From: Nitzschia sp. pyKryTriq1
Lineage: Eukaryota > Bacillariophyta > Bacillariophyceae > Bacillariales > Bacillariaceae
Length of the DNA: 64,000 nucleotides
Direction of reading: 5' to 3'
NCBI GenBank assembly: GCA_956465555.1
Contig: OY101117.1
Span: 992,001 to 1,056,000, forward strand
Shown one piece after another: positions 51,801-61,235 of the stretch. The translations under genes were made by a program, and so were the position numbers. Positions within the stretch are counted from its first letter, which is position 1, and every line of letters begins with the position of its first letter. Below the pieces are notes generated by a model that saw only the letters and a program-made list of their open reading frames with translations, was not told where the DNA came from and did no database searches.

Positions 51801-52461
51801 TATTTCGCCAAGTCAGCGCAATATCTTTTGATTTTGAAACAAGTAGTTCCAAAATAACCATTCATTTCTAGCTCATAATTTACACTTTCAATCATTCTTG
51901 TCGACTACCTCGTGCATAGGGCACCGTGGGCGAGCGTGATTTTCCGCAAGTGAAACATTATTTTGTGCAGCGGGTCCTGCCACGCGTTCAGTACTACAAG
52001 TACGATGACCACCCCATCGGTATGAAGGCGCAAAGAAGCGCACAGCGCGCGACTGAAGCACGATCTTATCAACCCCTGCTGCGTGTACTGGTACTGTGTA
52101 CTCGTACAGGTACATACAGTACTGTACTGTTAGCAGGCGAAGCATGATGTGATCGCTTTTTTCCCCTTTTTCGCTCCCCGGTTACTATGACCTGTGATTT
52201 TGTACAGCGCACAGCAATGAATCATCATCAATCATCATCAATCATCAGCATTCGAACATTTAGCGCCGCCCCCATCCATCAAACAGCATCAGAGGACCGT
52301 CATAACCTTCCAAGTGTTGCGAAGCATTGCGCAATAAGCGAAACAAAAGTTTACTTGCATCCAATTCGCGCTGAAGCATGATCCACTGCTAAAAGTCAAG
52401 AACAAGTCGACGAGTAGTACGTACCCACAGAAGCAATAACACAGGCAAAGTTCATTCCATC
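51801..52461. other. Intergenic, ankyrin-gene promoter
   Basis: 661 bp without a supported gene. GTAC cores lie at 52085-52132, and an ATCATC-rich stretch at about 52220-52250. Confidence 0.5.
52085..52132. repeat. GTAC palindrome cluster
   Basis: Seven GTAC cores in about 48 bp (GTGTACTGGTACTGTGTACT and following), 330-380 bp from the ankyrin start. Confidence 0.8.
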
Positions 52462-54143
52462 ATGCTCGATGAGACCGCAGCGGCAGGTGCCAATCATGAA
52501 GGCTCGGTGATACGGAGTCGTATCCCTGAGGGAGACCCAGAGAGTCTTCTCGAGTTGGTTTGCATGGTGAGTTAAGTTCATTTGAACAGACGGTGTGCAA
52601 AGACCTTCACGGCTTCTTCATTCTCATTATTATCCCTTCCCAGAAAAACTGGGCGCAGGCCAGAGAACGTGTGGAACAAGAGCCAGAGTCCCTGTATTCA
52701 AGCTCTGGTAGACACAACCACCGATTGGTTATTCACGAATTATGTAAATTAGTTTCCTTCCCAGCGACCCTTCCAGAAAACTTGGGAGAATTGTCAGACG
52801 ACGACGAAGATGAGGTTCCCGATCAACGTCCCTTGCCAGCTTGCCTAGACTGTGTGGTGGACGATAACAAGCATATCGGCGAATTCACCAATTTTATGAT
52901 TCAGAAGTCTCACGCTTTGGGTCCAGTCAGAGTTTCTTTCCCCCCACAAAATTCGGGTGATGAAAATGAGGAGGTTCAGGATGGACAGGAAGACGAGGGC
53001 CGGTCTGAAGTTCATGAATCCATCCTCACAGTTACAGACTCTTTGGGAAAGACGCCATTGCATGTCTTGTGCGAGCATTCAGTGGACACCAATCTTTTGA
53101 GAGTGTTGCTATCGAATACACGGGATCACAATCATAATCCTTCAGCTCCAACTGCTTTGTCTATGATCACAGCCAAAGATTCTAGAGGATCAACGCCGCT
53201 GCACTATCTTACATATTCACGTCTTTGTCCAATGGCATCATTGTCTTTGCTCATGGACTACTGTAAACCCTCTGCAGATGACGTTTTGAACACTGATCCC
53301 ACGCTTTGTATTGATACCGATGGCGACACGCCTTTGCATTGGGCGTTGGATGGGTACCAGTCACCAAGGAGGGTACAGCAGCTTCTGAAGCATTCAAAAG
53401 CGGCCTTGCGGGTCAAGAATGCGGCAGGGAAGACACCATTTGACCAATTTGTGGCAAATTTTGTAGAGAACGATTGGAGGGAGCACGAAGTAACTGGGAG
53501 AGAGGCTTGGGAAAATATTCAAGGTTATCTCAAGGTTTTGGATGGAGATGACACTTCTTCCGGGGATGACTGGTTGCCGATACACATGTTGGCAACTTCG
53601 AACATTGATTTTCCGACTGTGTTTTATGATGTCGCTTTCCATTATCACAAAGAAGATGCTGCCAAACTCGACTCGAAGGGTATGCTTCCGTTGCACTTGG
53701 CTTGTACAAGACAAAGCCTCGCTGGATTGCCGCCTTGTGACGAAACGATAACATTCAAGCTTTTGGCACAGTACCCTCAAGCGGCATACAAGCCCGCTGC
53801 AAAAACAAAGCGCTTGCCTATTCACTTGGCAGTCGAAGCATGCAAACCTCTGAAAGTTATTGCCGCACTTCTGAAAGCATACCCGAACTCATTGAATGTG
53901 AAGGATCCAGTGACGGGACTCTGGCCGTTTTTGTTATCAGCTGTTGGCAACGAGGAATCGATCGACACTTCCTATTCGTTGCTACGTGCAGACCCTTCTA
54001 TTGTACAGCTTGCGATCAGTGCATTGATTAGTAAACGGGGTCAGCGCGCTGCTCAAGCGCTGCGTCACATGGACCCCAGTCAATTGGAAGAGCACTCACA
54101 CCGCCGACTACGGAGGTTGATCATCCGAGATGGTCATGACTAA
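52462..54143 (+). CDS. Ankyrin-repeat protein
   Basis: Two exons, 52462-52566 and 52644-54143 (GTGAGT donor, CCCAG acceptor), give 534 residues. Ankyrin-type repeats are visible at about 160-190 (DSLGKTPLHVLCEHS), 205-235 (DSRGSTPLHYLTYSR), 240-275 (DTDGDTPLHWALDGY), 380-410 (DSKGMLPLHLACTRQ) and 415-450 (KTKRLPIHLAVEACKPLKVI). The spacing is irregular, with degenerate repeats between. The N-terminus is acidic (LSDDDEDEVPDQ). No other domain, signal or membrane segment is seen. Such ankyrin proteins are common in diatoms and bind other proteins; the partner is unknown. Confidence 0.8.
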
Positions 54144-54341
54144 ACATGCTAGTATATATTATTCTCTGGAGAAGGGAGTTGTCTACTAGCGTAGAATTAG
54201 CATAATACGTATGTTGGATGCATTTTCGATCTTTCCACGATCAAGCCTTCCCTTTTGTATTCATCTTTCGCTGCTCATCTATCGTAGATTATCATTCGGC
54301 AACTCGAGAAAGGTAGCAGGATCTTCCTATTGGATCGCACG

Positions 54342-54953
54342 TTATAGCCAGACAAAGTAAATTGTAATGCAGGTAATAACACAGCCTGCGAGTACAAAGT
54401 AGGCATCTGTCACATCTCTTCGTTCAATGATTTTCATGGTGGCGTTGGAAATTCCTAAGCTGTCAGATATTTGGCCAAGGTAGCGAGTCACGCCCCGAAG
54501 TTGCTGCCGCTGTTGTACTAAATGATTCAAACTAGCCTCTCCATTCGACAAGAGATCGGATACCATATACTGACTTTGTTTCCAGGACTTTGATTCGTCG
54601 GCTAAATTTGCTAAATCGCGTTCTTCCGTGGATGAATATTCTTTTCGCTGCCGTCGTCGTGTCAGCAGCTCATCTCGTTCTTTCTGATGCCGAGCGTTGG
54701 TATTGACGACTCGATCAAAGTGCTCGCCCTGTCTCCGAATGGCAATCGCGTCTTCCCTTAGCTCTTGAATTTTCCGTTTCCAGACTTCTCGCTGTGCCGG
54801 GGTTTCTCTCAACACGAGCTGTTGCATGAGATCTAGCTGCATGGACAACTCATCGAGGGACATGAAGAGTTCGGACGGATACATGATACCATTCTGCACT
54901 TGGGCCAGCTGCTGTCGTGAATCATACGCCAGCTTTCGGCATTTGGGAAAGAG
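54342..54953 (-). CDS. Qb-SNARE, membrin/GOSR2-like (first exon uncertain)
   Basis: One clear exon of 204 codons up to the acceptor at 54954 (TCTACAG). It begins LFPKCRKLAYDSRQQLAQVQ, an N-terminal helix, then a three-helix region with VWKRKIQELREDA. The SNARE motif follows (SYMVSDLLSNGEASLNHL in part, QRQQLRGVTRYLGQISDSLG), then IERRD and a C-terminal anchor AYFVLAGCVITCITIYFVWL. The L-G-x-S-N-x-x-x-x-x-I-E-R-R pattern is that of membrin/Bos1, which acts in ER-to-Golgi fusion. The first exon is probably the short frame starting MAEKI at about 55107, with a weak donor. I could not fix it. Confidence 0.75.
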   Translation of the reverse strand, partial: LFPKCRKLAYDSRQQLAQVQNGIMYPSELFMSLDELSMQLDLMQQLVLRETPAQREVWKRKIQELREDAIAIRRQGEHFDRVVNTNARHQKERDELLTRRRQRKEYSSTEERDLANLADESKSWKQSQYMVSDLLSNGEASLNHLVQQRQQLRGVTRYLGQISDSLGISNATMKIIERRDVTDAYFVLAGCVITCITIYFVWL

Positions 54954-55546
54954 CTGTAGAAGAAAGGTTCCAATCGATGATTGTGTGAGAGACGCATGTT
55001 TTCAACCAGAGTGAAGAGTCGGTCAATCAAATCGGCAGGCGGCGGGATTCATTCACGCTTCACTCGGCATCGTCAAGGACACACAATGATCCACGATCTT
55101 TTCAGCCATCTAGTGCACTCACTTCAACAATAGAAGTCATTTAATAATGTTATCGGGCGGGAGATGGGGTCTTTCTTGTTGGGAATCGAGCTCTGCGGGA
55201 AATAATACACAATAACTAATAGACTATTCGTAACATACGGTAGTCTCGAAGCGATTGAAATTATGAATGAGTAATGAGTGACCGTTGCCTGTTGTGTGTG
55301 GCGTGTGTGTTTCGACAATCGAAAAAAGGCAGCACGAGAGGCTGGTTGCAACACGTGATTGAATTCGTGAACTAATCAGTCAATGCTGGATACTGTACCA
55401 AAATCAAACTAACTGAACTACTCACTCGTGCAGTGCTGACTGTAGTCTATCTCGTTACTAAAGAGACTCATCTAGAGAGATGTTTTCCATCTAGCTTGTC
55501 TACGAGAGAAAAAGCTTGGAAGCAAAAGGTGACTACAGTATTTGTT
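54954..55546. other. Upstream region of the SNARE gene
   Basis: 593 bp. It should contain the missing first exon of the SNARE gene (candidate ATG at about 55107) and its promoter, and the 3' end of the phosphatase gene. No other gene or repeat is supported. Confidence 0.45.
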
Positions 55547-57773
55547 CTATATACCATCCTTGTCCATGAGATCGTCGGCCGCTCGTCCAACGACGTGTCC
55601 CACAATCACTGTACAGTCATCTGGCATGCCTCCGCTCCACATGATATCATTCTCCTTGGCCAAGATGGCAAAGGGGGAATCTGTCGCCGAATCAAGACTT
55701 CGTTCCCTGGCCAACTGGCATAGCTTGGCCGCCAAATCAGGCGTGTGCTCGAACGACTGGAGGGTCAAGGAATTACCCATCGCCCAACGTTGTTCACGTG
55801 CGGCAATGTCACCACCACGAATGAAACCACACTTCTGTTCCCACTCCAACCCAACCTTGGCAATATCATCAACATCAACATTGTCGAACAACCCATCGGT
55901 TGCCATGATGATAATATCTCCACGTCGCAAATGAACCGAGGTAGTGCAAGAGTCGCGTGCCATTTTGAAAGAGGTCTTTTCAGTCACTTCTTCGCCAATC
56001 CATCCGAGTTGATACGGGTGGTTGAACGAGTGGAGTTGCTGTTGCGAAACAAATGCCACTCGCAAATCAGAAGTTCGCTCGGACCGCGGAGTCGACCGAT
56101 CGCGTTTCAAGGAGCCAGCTACCGCCGAATCAATATGTCGAAGAACTATAATTCCAGAATCACCCAGGTTGCTAAAATGAAGCTGGTGCCGAACATTATC
56201 GAACATGGCAACGCACGCAGTACATGATCCAATTACATTGTCCGCCTTGACTCGTTCATATGCTTGTGCCAGGATCTCAGATGGAGCAATGATCCGACGA
56301 AATTTGGATCCGCCTTGATCCCTATGGTGACAGGCTTCCAGCAAAATGTTCTCGCATTCTTCCATCAGTTTGTGCGAAAAGTCCCGTGGATCGACGTGAT
56401 ACTCTCTCCAACTTCCTACACCGTCGGCTACTCCAAAATATGTGACATCCCGCAGGGTTCCATCCTTTTCGTCGGGCAATTTGACACGGACCGAAAAATA
56501 TGCATCCTCCGACAAATCTGGGTCTGAAGCTAGAGCATTTGGCCCGTGATCTATTCAACAGAAAAGATGAGGATTAGATGACTGTTTGTGGAGGAATCAG
56601 TTCCGTTTAGCGACGAGTAGTTCTTACCTCGTTTGTTTGCACCCACTCCGTGAGGTGTCTTGAACGGATGAGGCAGCTCTGCTACACCAATATTGACATA
56701 GAGCGGTTTCTGTTCCATACCCAAATGGGCGTGAAGGTATGTGGGAGGTTCTGCCATACTGGTATCGCTACTCAATCCGACCCGTTCCGAGATATCATTG
56801 AGGTAGTTCTTCTTCCCACCCTTATCGGATGCAGTCAGACCAAAGTCAGACATATCCCGAGCCGTAAGTAAGCCTTCGACACGCCCTTGCTTTGACAGAA
56901 TCGGTAAGCATTTGATACCTAATTTTGCCATGAGCGTTCGACACATGCCAATGGTTTCCTCGGGTCTTCCGTAAATTACTTGCGAAATAGGGGTCATGTT
57001 TTGCGATACTAACTGTTTCATCAAGTCTTCCGCCGTAATGCCTTCTTTGAGACCTGCGGCCATGATTCGAAGCAAATCCCTTGACGTCACCAGTCCTACT
57101 ACTCTTTTCTTGCTACTCCCTGGATCGGATTCAACGACCATCATACCGCTCAGTCCACCTTCAATGACAGTTTGAATGGCCTCCTGGACCGTTGCGTCTT
57201 TGGAAATGACCGGATCAACCCAACGATACGAGTGTTTTGCCTGTAAGACTTCCGAAATCTTGACCTGAACACCAAAAAAGGAAAATTTAATGAGGATTGG
57301 TAAGCACAAAGGAGAAAATAATGTTCGACAAATTGAAATCAGGAGAACGACCATACAACGACACATCCAAGGAACGTAGCAACGACACTGCCAAAGGGAC
57401 TCTTTTTGTCTCAAAAGCACCAACAAACATAATATTAGGGACGTACATCTGAAATTCGAGTTCGAATCTTTTCTTCCTTGTGTTGGTCTTCCTTACTGAC
57501 GAGGACATCAGAGGATCGACCACTTTCCGCTTCGACAGCTGTCACTTCGGCGGTCGACAACAGGCGACTTTGGGGTTGGCGAGGAGGCTTATTTGTTGTT
57601 CCAGTCGTTGTTAACTTGGAAGATACAATACCGGAAGAGAATCTCGTCGGCGCTGCTGCCGGTGTTGTTGAAGCCAAGTTTGGCGCCAGCAGCGATTGAA
57701 TTGCTCTCTGAAAAGCGAGTCCTCTCCGTAGACTTGAAGATACAAACACCATCTTCATCAACCCAACCCTCAA
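55547..57773 (-). CDS. Mitochondrial CBS-pair plus PPTC7-type PP2C phosphatase fusion
   Basis: Three exons, complement(join(55547..56550,56628..57264,57447..57773)), give 655 residues. The start lies among M1, M6 and M8 of MRVGLMKMVFVSSSLRRGLA, an Arg/Ser-rich presequence typical of mitochondria. Two CBS domains span about 120-290 (VISKDATVQEAIQTVIEGGL, VVGLVTSRDLLRIM, GIKCLPILSKQGRVEGLLTA, RDMSD). The PP2C catalytic part follows: SEDAYFSVRV, GVADGVGSW (metal Asp), HFSNLGDSG, ATDGLFDNV (metal Asp), and DDCTVIVG. Order and spacing match PPTC7, the mitochondrial matrix phosphatase. CBS pairs bind adenine nucleotides, so phosphatase control by AMP/ATP is a natural inference. Both parts are in one continuous spliced frame. 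Confidence 0.85.
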
Positions 57774-58685
57774 ACGAATCTTCTCCGATTAAAATGGTCG
57801 TGCTGCCTGCGTATATAGACACGCAGATGAGAGGAGTTTGAAAGTGTTAAAGAGGTGTTTTGATGCTGTGCACCTCAACAAGAGTGGGGTCGTGTACAAT
57901 TACACCTTGAGCTAGAATACTCAGGTGTGCAATGATTATCGTCTTCCTCATTATCCTCATCTATCTGTTCGGCCAATTTCAGCTCATCTTCTCGCTTTCG
58001 CTCGGCATTCCCAAAAATGGCGGGCGAACAAACGAAAAGCAGATGGCCAGCACGCATTCCAGTACGTATCAACGCGCGTTGAATACTGTCGCTCGTACAG
58101 GTACGCGAGTACTGTACGTGCTACCGGTACTGATGGGTACTGCTACAGTGCTGTACCCGTATTCGTACACTACTTCGTACCTGGTACTACCCCAGGTACC
58201 GGTACAGTACAAGTACAGTAAATACTGTACTGTAGGCGAGGCCATGGCGAGCTCTCGCTGGAGTGATCTTCACTGCGGTGCCGTACTCGTACACGTACGA
58301 AAGTGACTTTGGGACTGTAGCTCGTCGCAGCAAAATTGAAGTTGACTTCAACGACTCCTCCTCACTCCGCCTCCTCTTCAAACTTCAAAACCCAGCTCGC
58401 GCCACCGCGCGCGAGTGCGTCGAAGCGGAACATCACGCCGACGTCGAACGAACGCACGCAAAAAGGGAGCGAAGCAAGAGATGGAATAAAAAAAACGCAC
58501 ATGCGAAGCGGCAACCATCAACCCATCACCATCATCCATCAACCGACCGGAGCCATGCTTTCTTTTCTCATTCTCATTTTGCATTCTTTTTGGTACCATA
58601 CTACTTTTGCTTTGTACTGGTGGAGCAGAACCATCTCCTCGTCACCGCATCTAAGTAAATAAATAACCAACCAAATCTTCAAAAC
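57774..58685. promoter_or_regulatory. Divergent promoter, phosphatase fusion / PPR gene
   Basis: 912 bp without a supported gene; the + strand frames between 57925 and 58662 have no family features. It contains the longest GTAC array of the window (58098-58237) and further cores at 58281-58300. Confidence 0.5.
58098..58237. repeat. GTAC palindrome array
   Basis: More than fifteen GTAC cores in 140 bp, for example TCGTACAGGTACGCGAGTAC and CCAGGTACCGGTACAGTACA. It lies about 325 bp from the phosphatase start and 450 bp from the PPR start. Confidence 0.85.
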
Positions 58686-61142
58686 ATGATATTCGCAAGG
58701 GTTGGAAGACGGATGCAAAAGAATACGCCTGGTTTACTGTTTACGGGGTTGCTCGTTTTTTCTTGGTGCTCGGTGTCTTCAGATGCGTTGGCGTTGTTGG
58801 TAACCGGTCAAACTAACAACATCAAAGCCGCTTCACCACGAGGGTGGGTTCATTACTCGGATGGAGATGATAGCTGTATCAAAGGCTCTGCCGGTAGTGA
58901 TGTCAGCAGCAGCAGCAGCAGCAGCAGTTATTGCACACCCGAGAGTATTCACGGGAAGTCGTCGTCCTCGTTGTCGTCTCGTAGACGAAATAACAGCACC
59001 TCCTATGCAAAAAGGTCCGAGCAACGACATGAGGAGGACCAAAGCACCCCGAACTACGAAAGTATGGAAGAGAAGTCTAAACGAGAACTGGAATGGATAG
59101 TTCGAAATACGGAAAAGATACTTGGACCCGAATCTCCAGCTGTGGGAAGCATGCCTGAAGTTATGATGAAATTGACCAGTAATCTCATGAGTGCGTGGTC
59201 TAGAAGGGCAGCCAAACGGGAAGGATCGAAAGCACCTCATGTAGTGGAAAGATTACTTCAGCGGCTGATCATGGAACGTGATGCGGGAAACAAGTTGATG
59301 GCGATCGATACTTTCTTGTACAATAAGGTGCTGGAAGCATGGGCAAATTCAAGTGAGGAAGGCTCGGCTGAGCGAAGTGAAGAAATTCTACACCGAATGG
59401 AACGAATGTACCTTAAAGATGGGGATGAAAATGTCAAACCAAATGAAAACTCCTACAATGCTGTAGTCAAGGCCTACGTAAAGAATGGAAAGCGGCATAT
59501 TGCAGCCGCAAAAGCGGAGGCTGTCGTCAAACGAATGGAAGATCAAATTGACGTCATGGCCGTAGCACCCACTCGACGCAGCTACAATCTACTGCTGTAT
59601 GCCTTTGCTAATTCAAATCTGGAAGACGCTGCACTTCATGCTGAAGAGATTATTCACAAAATGTACGACCGCCACGTCGAAGAAGGTGATGCCAGATGTA
59701 AGCCCGACATCAATTCCTATAACCAGGTTCTTACTGCTTGGGGCAGAGGGACGTGTTCGGGTTTCGAGGAGCGCATTCAGGCCATGTATCAAGAGCTACT
59801 GGATCTCCCCGCAGATATGGAAATACGCCCAAATGCTGACTCCTTTAATGCCGTTATGGGCGGCTGGCTAAAGTCAGACGACCCATCCTCGCTCCAAATC
59901 ATTCAAGGCGTGCTGGACACAATGGAACAAGCGTATGCCGCGGGCAATGCGGCTGCCAAACCCGATCGTGTTACCATCAATACATTGACTGCTGCGTATC
60001 TCAAGAATGGATGTGCAAAACAGCTAGAAAAGTCGATAGACGAAGCAGCTCGCTTGGAGAAAAAGTACCAAGTCATGCCTAATACAGTTTCACACAACAT
60101 CGTTGTCGATTCGTGGTGCAAGAGTGGCCGACCGGATGCTCCAGACCAAGTGTTGGACTTGCTGGAGACGATGGAAAATGCATTTAAGAGGGGAAAGACA
60201 AATATGAAGCCAGACGGCTATACGTATAGTTCGGTCATTGGTTGCTTCGTCAAGGTGGACCGAAAAGATGCTCCGCATGTTGCAGAGGGATTGTTAGCAA
60301 GAATGCAAACTCTCTATCACAATTTTGGCGGAGAACCACCAACGACAAGCGTCTACAACGCCGTGATCAACTCGTGGGCGACATGTGCCGATCCAGTTCG
60401 CGGGCTAATACGAGTAAAAGAGATTCTTCAAATCATGCAGGAGAATGATGGGGTGGATCCTGCGATCCCCAGGCCCAATCGAATCACCTACAACACAGTC
60501 ATCAAAGCTCTGAGAGATGGCAAGACAAAAAATGCAGAGTATGCCGAGGAGATCCTCACCATGCTGGAATTGAAAGGAAGAGTGGAGCCTCGCATGTTAC
60601 CTTGTTCCTACACCTATACGTCTACTATCACGGCCTTTGGAAGGTCGGATTGTCCAGAAAAGGCTGAGAGAGCTTTTCAGATTTTGGAACGAATGCTAGT
60701 CGCTACGGAGAAGGGAAATATGGCGGCTCAGCCAACGACCCATTCGTACAATGCCGTGCTCAATGCATGCGCCTTTGTTCGTGGAGACGAGAATATGAGA
60801 CTGCACGCATTTGATATTGCCATGAAAACATATGACATGCTGAAGGAAAACGGAACTCCAGACCATACGACCTATGGAACTCTACTTCGGATTTGCGCAA
60901 CATTGATTCCATCTTCAGATACCAAGCGAGAGCCGCTAGTGGATAAGATTTTTCGAAAGGCGTGCGAAACTGGAAATGTTGGCCGTCTTGTCATTTCTCA
61001 GCTCCGCTTCGCGTCGACCCCTCATCAATTCATTCGGTTGACTGGCCGCGAAAACCATGAACGGATAAATGTCAAAGACTTTCCGAAATCTTGGATTCGA
61101 AATGTCAGGGAGGCCTCGCGAACAATAAGTTCATACGAATAA
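58686..61142 (+). CDS. Pentatricopeptide-repeat (PPR) protein
   Basis: 818 codons, one exon. The N-terminus (MIFARVGRRMQKN, then a hydrophobic LLFTGLLVFSWCSVS) looks like a signal or organelle presequence; A-L-A-L follows. A poly-Ser stretch comes next. About thirteen PPR-like repeats run from residue 210 to 760, with the typical Y-N-x-V/L-x-x-A pattern (NSYNAVVKAYVKNGKRHIAA, RSYNLLLYAFANSNLEDAAL, ITYNTVIKALRDG, HSYNAVLNACAF). PPR proteins bind single-stranded organelle RNA and act in its processing, stability or translation. No DYW, SMR or nuclease tail is visible. The hydrophobic start fits plastid entry through the ER in diatoms, but there is no clear A-F motif, so mitochondria remain possible. 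Confidence 0.85.
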   Translation: MIFARVGRRMQKNTPGLLFTGLLVFSWCSVSSDALALLVTGQTNNIKAASPRGWVHYSDGDDSCIKGSAGSDVSSSSSSSSYCTPESIHGKSSSSLSSRRRNNSTSYAKRSEQRHEEDQSTPNYESMEEKSKRELEWIVRNTEKILGPESPAVGSMPEVMMKLTSNLMSAWSRRAAKREGSKAPHVVERLLQRLIMERDAGNKLMAIDTFLYNKVLEAWANSSEEGSAERSEEILHRMERMYLKDGDENVKPNENSYNAVVKAYVKNGKRHIAAAKAEAVVKRMEDQIDVMAVAPTRRSYNLLLYAFANSNLEDAALHAEEIIHKMYDRHVEEGDARCKPDINSYNQVLTAWGRGTCSGFEERIQAMYQELLDLPADMEIRPNADSFNAVMGGWLKSDDPSSLQIIQGVLDTMEQAYAAGNAAAKPDRVTINTLTAAYLKNGCAKQLEKSIDEAARLEKKYQVMPNTVSHNIVVDSWCKSGRPDAPDQVLDLLETMENAFKRGKTNMKPDGYTYSSVIGCFVKVDRKDAPHVAEGLLARMQTLYHNFGGEPPTTSVYNAVINSWATCADPVRGLIRVKEILQIMQENDGVDPAIPRPNRITYNTVIKALRDGKTKNAEYAEEILTMLELKGRVEPRMLPCSYTYTSTITAFGRSDCPEKAERAFQILERMLVATEKGNMAAQPTTHSYNAVLNACAFVRGDENMRLHAFDIAMKTYDMLKENGTPDHTTYGTLLRICATLIPSSDTKREPLVDKIFRKACETGNVGRLVISQLRFASTPHQFIRLTGRENHERINVKDFPKSWIRNVREASRTISSYE

Positions 61143-61235
61143 CGGATCTTAGCCCTTCGAACAATTTGAATGCGCTGCTGCTCTATAGTAGTATAAGCAT
61201 TACTGTACTGTAGATATGGTACCTCTCTGTTAAAA

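Noticed and set aside
57675-57690. TTTGGCGCC as an E2F site
   Set aside because: It lies inside the presequence exon of the phosphatase gene, not in a promoter.
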